Assembly (NCBI RefSeq): GCF_958450345.1
Contig: NC_088782.1
Location: 5,775,501 to 5,839,500 of the forward strand
Source of the DNA: Calliphora vicina
Taxonomy: Eukaryota; Arthropoda; Insecta; Diptera; Calliphoridae
DNA length: 64,000 nucleotides
Direction: 5' to 3'
Shown here one piece after another: positions 58,035 to 64,000 of this stretch. The notes under the pieces were generated by a model. That model did no database searches. It was not told the origin of the DNA and saw only the letters and a program-made list of their open reading frames with translations. The translations under genes were made by a program, and so were the position numbers. Each line of letters opens with the position of its first letter. Positions within the stretch are counted from its first letter, which is position 1.

Positions 58035-60021
58035 TATCGAGCCCTTAGCGCCAAATTATCGTAAGCGACATTTTCAAATTTTTTTTTTATTGCAGAAATT
58101 AAAATTTTATGGACCGACTGATGTTTTAGCGTTCTCAGAATATCAAAATTGGTAATAACTTCAAAATTATAGGGGGTAAGATTTTATCGTAAGTCAATGT
58201 TTACATTTTACCGTAAACGAATTTTATCGTAAGCGACACACAGTGGTATAGAAAAAAAGAGGGAAATAAATCTGTAACTTCTAAATGGTTAGATTGTTTT
58301 GAATGAAATTTCACATGCGCAAGGTAGAAGTGTTGTCGAGTTTAAGCTTTGGACATGGAACTCATGGGCCTACCAGAGGCGCGACCAAAGGTCCTCAAAG
58401 TAGGACACCTCGGGTATGTTACATTTTAAAAACGTTCCTATTTCTTCGTTTGTGGTCCGATTTAAAAAAAAATACACATCTTCTCATCGAGTACTACAAA
58501 AAACCTCCACGTAGCTATCAATTATCTCTTATAGCTTTGGAGATATTCGCATTTAAAATCTAAATTTTCAACATTTTTACCCACCCTACTCTAGTTTAGA
58601 TAACAGCATATCCAAATATTTCCCGATTTTCTCCAGTTCTCCTTTATTGGACTAACAACATATGTATGTGTGAAATAGAAAAATAATTGTTTAAAAATAA
58701 TGACTAAGTCCAAAGTTATATGCATTTGAATTTAAACAATTTAAAAAGGCGATTTTTCGCTAATTTTTTGGGAAAAAATAATTTTTTTTCTTTTTAAGTT
58801 TTCTAAAAAATTTCTAAGAGGATGTATAATGAATTTGTACTTTTTGAAAAGCTAACTTTACATCAAATATTTTAAATGAAAAAAAACTATAATTTTTGAT
58901 ACCTAGGGGACCAGGTCCTTTCAAAAAACGCCTATTTTTATGTAAAATTCGACTTTAGGGCAAAAATTCTCAAATCGCATATTCGATATCAAAATATAGT
59001 AACCGATTTTAGGTGGCCCAATATGTTTCTAATTATTTTGTAAAGGGTTCCAATAACCTCGACCCTGGTATGGATATTATAGCCAAAAAAACTAAAAATT
59101 TCCATTTTTGGAATTTTTCAAAACTTTTTTGGGATTGCTGATTTCAAAATTCGTTTTTATTTTTCCATTTTAAATAGAAAAATCTACATAAGTGTGAAAT
59201 TTCATTAAAAACTATTTATAAATAAAAATTTAATTTCAATTCGAAAAATTTGTATGTAAAATAAAATTTTAGGGCAAAAATTCTCAAATCGATTATCGGT
59301 TGCTCAATATATTTCTAATTATTTTGTGAAGTGTCCTATAACACCGACCCTGTTATGGATATTATAGCCAAAAAACTAAAACTTCCCATTTTTGGAATTT
59401 CGGGATTGCTGATAATAAATTTCAAAATTCGTTTTTATTTTTCCATTTGAAATAGAAAAATCTACATAACTGTGAAATTTCATTGAAAACTATTTATAAA
59501 TAAAAATTTTATTTCAATTCGAAAAATTTTTATCTATGCAAAAATTCAATAAAAAACATTTTTTGTCATATTTTTCAATAAAATATTCCATGAATTTTTA
59601 ATTGTGAAAAGTTATAAATATTTTTGAAAAATAGACAAATAGCTTGAACGAAATTATATTTGGGGTATTCACACGGTCTTATTTGGTCATATTGTCATAA
59701 TGTCCTAAAATATTATAATAGTTTAATAAAATTTTTTTTGTGTTTCAAACAAAAAAGTTCTAAACTAATAAGACTATTTGATTTATGTTTATTGTTTTGC
59801 CATAAAATAATACTTTTTTTGTTTAAAACACAACAACAACTATTATAATATATTAGGACATTATGACAATATGACTAATAGCAGACCGTGTGAATACCCC
59901 AATTATATCGCAACATAATATTTTTAATTCTATGTATAAATTTCAAAATAATCAAAAAAAACCTTCTCCTGTAAAATTAGTGTTTTGTCGCTTACGATAA
60001 TTTGGCGCTAAGGGCTCGATA
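58035..60021. mobile_element. TATCGAGCCC-TIR element, copy C, inside mariner copy 5
   Basis: TATCGAGCCCTTAGCGCC at the left pairs with GGCGCTAAGGGCTCGATA at the right, with intact ends and TA target sequence. The body is collinear with copy B and carries an extra internal repeat (about 59250-59520 repeats 58960-59230). A MITE is nested at 59661-59901. The mariner sequence resumes directly at 60022. Confidence 0.85.
59661..59901. mobile_element. TGGGGTATTCACACGG MITE, copy 3 (241 bp)
   Basis: It is nearly identical to the copy at 54395-54635 and inserted at the same place in the host element, after 'cgaaattatatt'. Confidence 0.85.
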
Positions 60022-60099
60022 TGTACCCTTCAAAATTACATATAAGATATTAAAAACAAAGACCGCGTTTAAAAGATACGCCATCTAATATAATCTTGT

Positions 60100-60480
60100 T
60101 TTATATTAGCACAACCATAACATGATGGTGTTTAACCATAATAAGATTCCACCTCAATCATAATATTGTTATGTAAAAGCATAATCATATTATGGTTGTG
60201 GCTACGTGATATCATAGAGTATATCATGGAGTATTGTAATATTATCATGATTATCAATATTTTTTCATGGTTATTCAGAACAAGTTCAAACCATCATGCA
60301 AATTATGGGATATACAACCAATATGTGGTGGTAGATAACAAACTCAAAAATAATGTTTTCTTTAATGAAATTGCGAAAAATTAATTTATTTTCAAGCTTG
60401 TAAAACTTGCTCTGTTTTTCATAATTTTAGTGATTTGAAATACATATATCGTGTGTGAAATATATATCATTTGATCAAAT
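60100..60480. repeat. Region with scattered AACCATAATATGGTT-type words
   Basis: Words such as 'caaccataacatgatgg', 'aaccataataagatt' and 'catattatggttgtgg' at 60112-60200 resemble those inside the foldback element (45555-45720) and the satellite unit. No gene was recognised. Confidence 0.45.
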
Positions 60481-60489
60481 TCCATGAAG

Positions 60490-60832
60490 ATCACTTGAAT
60501 ATTCACCAGTTTTAACATTTAATGCTGACATACGCTCTTTTAATAAAATTTTGAACCACATTTTCCAAAACCATCTCGTTTATTTCATCCTTAAGATCAT
60601 TAGTTAATTAGCCCATCGGGATTAGATCATAAAAACGAGGCGACCAATTGACATCACCAAATCGAAAAATTAGGAGTTCGGAAATTGTTTGGCCGGCTGT
60701 GTGGCTCGTGACCGCATAATTGGAACGGGCCTCATTACTTAAGATGATTTTGTAGAAAAATGTGTTGTTTTCGTTCAGTTTCAATTCCAAACGTGTAATG
60801 CGTCCAAAGAGTTTCTGGATAAAATTTCCCAA
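60490..60832 (-). pseudogene. Tc1-like transposase fragment with internal deletion
   Basis: On the minus strand the translation has NTFFYKIILSNEARSNY, corresponding to the FSDEAHF region of a known insect Tc1/mariner-like family, and then FGDVNWSPRFYDLIPMG, corresponding to the (D/N)WPPRS.DLTPLD segment near the third acidic residue. The part between them is deleted. The family is identified by remembered motif only. Confidence 0.55.
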
Positions 60833-60839
60833 ATTCGTA

Positions 60840-61680
60840 AAAAAATTTCAAATGGTTTTAAAAGACCTATTAAATCTGATATATTTCTAGGGATCTTGGG
60901 ATATATCTGTAAATGTAACAAGTCATAGGTCATTGGACAGACATATTGTGGGTGCATGTAGGGCAGGACATTTACAAATTTACAATTTATATGATTTAAA
61001 AATGCAGTAATACTTTAATGTTTATTAACTAAATAGTTTTGTATTGTAATGTGCTTGTCATTTTGTTTGTTTTTTTGATATTAAATTATTGCCATCAATA
61101 TTTATCCATGATTTTTGAGATATCATATTTTATCTCAAGTACTAATTGACTATTTCCTCTGCATAATTTATGGTTTTTATTACTAAATGTTGTAGTTTCG
61201 ATTAAAGTAATAAAAAAATGCTGACACAGATATTTTGGCATAAGCCGACAAAGCGTTTAAAACATGAACTATATTTTTTTATTTAAGTAATAATTTACTA
61301 AACAGCAAACAAACTTTAAAACACAAAAATAAATTAACATACAATTTGAACGAGCATCATCAATAAAGCTAAAATCAAATACATACGTTTATTTATTTAT
61401 TAATGTTTGTGTGTTTACTGATTTACATTTGTGAAAGAGTATTTTGTTTTTAAACGGTATTTGTAAAAATTGGATTTCTCGCCCTGTAACCTGAAATAAA
61501 TAAAATTTGATAAAGTTATTATAACTAACCTATAACAACAACAATGCACTCACTCACTCTCACTAAACTGAACTATCGATCACAGCATTTTAAAACATTT
61601 AACACTATGTATCTATCAATATTTGTTAACAACTTGAAACATAAAATGTAGCCCCTTTAAAGATACTCTGCACATACGAA
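60840..61680. other. No gene; upstream region of cuticle gene 6
   Basis: AT-rich DNA with no recognised exon. Confidence 0.4.
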
Positions 61681-61685
61681 TGTAG

Positions 61686-61693
61686 TATATAAA
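61686..61693 (+). promoter_or_regulatory. TATA box of cuticle gene 6
   Basis: TATATAAA lies 107 bp before the ATG at 61793, implying a leader of about 75 bases; identical in sequence to the TATA of its sister gene. Confidence 0.7.
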
Positions 61694-61792
61694 CAAAATG
61701 CAAGACAATGGAAGATATCCATTTCAATTCACACCTTCAACGGTTACACACTCCACTGCTGCTGTAAAGTCATCCCAATACTATCCAACAAA

Positions 61793-62092
61793 ATGAAATT
61801 CATCATTGTATTTGCTGCTCTTTTCGCCCTTACCATGGCCAACAAAGATGCCGAAATTTTGCACTACGAAAACAATGTTGAACCCGAAAACTTCAGCTAC
61901 TCCCTACAGACCAGCGATGGTAAGACTGCCGAAGAACAAGGAGTTCTTGAAAATGCTGGCACCGATGACGAAGCTCTTTCGGTTCGTGGATCTTACTCGT
62001 ACATTGGTGATGATGGTGTTACTTATCAAGTCAACTATGTTGCTGATAAAAACGGTTTCCAACCACAAGGTGCTCACATTCCAGTTGCTTAA
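61793..62092 (+). CDS. Larval cuticle protein, RR-1, intronless (99 aa)
   Basis: A single exon begins with the signal peptide MKFIIVFAALFALTMA and then an RR-1 domain (about 33-97: FSYSLQTSDGKTAEEQG, VRGSYSYIGDDGVTYQVNY, VADKNGFQPQGAHIP). It is the duplicate of the minus-strand gene at 56027-56326: residues 1-50 are identical, and six substitutions follow (positions 51, 58, 62, 76, 83 and 86). Both lack introns, unlike the other cuticle genes here. The start is set by the shared ATG and signal peptide. It is followed 80 bp later by a dispersed repeat. Expected role as for its twin: secreted, chitin-binding, epidermal. AATAAA lies at 62149-62154. Confidence 0.94.
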   Translation: MKFIIVFAALFALTMANKDAEILHYENNVEPENFSYSLQTSDGKTAEEQGVLENAGTDDEALSVRGSYSYIGDDGVTYQVNYVADKNGFQPQGAHIPVA

Positions 62093-62148
62093 GTAGCTGA
62101 ATATTTGTAAAAAAAGACTGTTATTAGATGTAAATAGATAGATAAATT

Positions 62149-62154
62149 AATAAA
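62149..62154 (+). terminator. Poly(A) signal of cuticle gene 6
   Basis: AATAAA lies 57 bases after the stop codon, followed by an A run. Confidence 0.6.
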
Positions 62155-62171
62155 AAAAAACAATTGATATA

Positions 62172-63080
<909 letters not shown>

Positions 63081-63339
63081 TAAAACTGAGTATTGTTTAC
63101 AAATTAATTTCACTAATAGCATTTTTAATGCCTGCATATCTATAGATGGTGAAGTTTCTGAAGTCATTATTAAGTATTAAATTTTTGAGTTTCAGATCTT
63201 GGGATTTAAATTCTCCACAGTTTCTATTGTTAGCATGGTGGTAAAATTTGAGGTAAAATACAGTCTTATTGATATCATTGTAAACTTTACAATGTAAAGT
63301 AAACATATGGGAATTAATAATGAAACAAGATGTCGGGCA

Positions 63340-63480
63340 ATTATGCAACACTTTTGATTATTTCGTCACTGCAGAATTTCCAAATTTCATCTTTCAGATC
63401 ATCAGTCGTTTGTGGTATGTACACGTAAACCCGTTCATTTAAATGCCTACAGGTCCAGTGGCGTTAAATCAAAACAATGC
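63340..63480 (-). pseudogene. Small Tc1-like transposase fragment
   Basis: On the minus strand a frame with DLTPLDL and another with NERVYVYIPQTTDDLKDEIW resemble the C-terminal part (DLTPLDFFLWG..K..VY...P.T...LKD.I) of the same transposase family as at 60490-60832. It is very short and frameshifted. Confidence 0.5.
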
Positions 63481-63489
63481 ATTTGGTGA

Positions 63490-64000
63490 GGAGGCCTGAA
63501 AGTTATTGCGGTTTAAAATATTAAGAATTAAAATCAAAATAAATTTTAAAAATTTTAATTGCGATATAATGCGAATTTTAGAAGAGATGAACGGTTTTTA
63601 AAACTATTTTTAGCTTAATGTTGGTTCTTTTGACTACTCAATACATTTGTTTGGGTACTCGATACTACTCAATACTTTATCAATCGGAATTTAAAAAGAA
63701 GGAAATCATAGACCATAGGCCTAGACCGACCGAGTATAAGCAAATCATTATTCTATTAGAATTCAAATAATTTAGTGTTTGTGCCAAATTATACAGAAAT
63801 ATCTTCAAAATTGCGATTTGTACTTTGCGCACTAGTTTTGTATGGACTGCCAGACGAAAGCACGGACATAATTTAGTCGACTCAGAAAGTGATTCTGCCG
63901 ATCGGTTTACCTTAAGGTGGGTAGGTTAGGGCATGCAAATTCTTACTACAAAAAACAGAGTTGCATTTATTCACCGACAAATATTTATATTTTTTCCTTA
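63490..64000. other. No gene; second dispersed repeat family at 63840-63930
   Basis: AT-rich. 'ggacataatttagtcgact' and 'gccgatcggtttaccttaag' resemble the second repeat family at 1550-2010 and 19660-19770. Confidence 0.4.

Noticed and set aside
61806..62096. Second open frame over cuticle gene 6
   Set aside because: Out-of-frame shadow of the larval cuticle protein; the same shadow occurs over its twin.

Overview
The window is AT-rich intergenic and genic DNA from an insect, most likely a higher (brachyceran, calyptrate-like) fly. The basis is a cluster of Rebers-Riddiford RR-1 larval-type cuticle protein genes, small exons with short introns and GT/AG borders, fly-type TATA/initiator promoters, and a heavy load of mariner, Tc1, pogo, hAT and CACTA-like transposon debris. 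No bacterial or viral genome features were seen.

Host genes. Six probable cuticle protein genes are present: a Pro/Gly-rich RR-1 protein (15095-18229, +), a short divergent RR-1 protein (22825-23305, +), a Gln-rich protein that keeps only the front of the RR domain (29936-30536, +), a classic larval cuticle protein with two introns (51671-52214, +), and two near-identical intronless larval cuticle proteins (56027-56326, - and 61793-62092, +). Their composition resembles the Drosophila 65A cuticle cluster (Lcp65A/Cpr65A genes); that orthology is inference. All six have secretory signal peptides. The five with a complete RR-1 domain would be expected to bind chitin in the procuticle.

Transposons. 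The main one is an apparently complete 5.57-kb CACTA/CMC-type element (8727-14295). It has CACAGAG termini, a TA duplication, subterminal repeats and two genes on the minus strand: a six-exon gene with a SAM-like start, and a zinc-finger DDE transposase. Each is broken by a single small lesion. Other mobile DNA includes three copies of a 1.5-2.0 kb TATCGAGCCC-TIR element (one inside an intron of the first cuticle gene), hAT elements with 8-bp target duplications (1045-2164, 28127-28712, 39097-39591), a pogo remnant (24082-24933), five degenerate mariner copies, Tc1-like fragments, two non-LTR 3' ends and two long foldback elements (20981-21987 and 44342-47237). The second foldback abuts a 21-bp satellite whose unit is itself a palindrome (43520-44341).

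Layout: 1-9 kb is nested repeats; 8.7-14.3 kb the CACTA element; 15-18 kb cuticle gene 1; 19.8-22 kb mariner and foldback; 22.4-23.4 kb cuticle gene 2; 24-28.7 kb transposon debris; 30 kb cuticle gene 3; 31-43 kb mostly non-coding with hAT and mariner remnants; 43.5-47.2 kb satellite plus foldback; 48-51 kb a composite element; 51.5-52.3 kb cuticle gene 4; 53-55 kb nested element; 56 kb cuticle gene 5; 57-60 kb nested mariner and element; 61.7-62.1 kb cuticle gene 6; 62.2-64 kb repeats.
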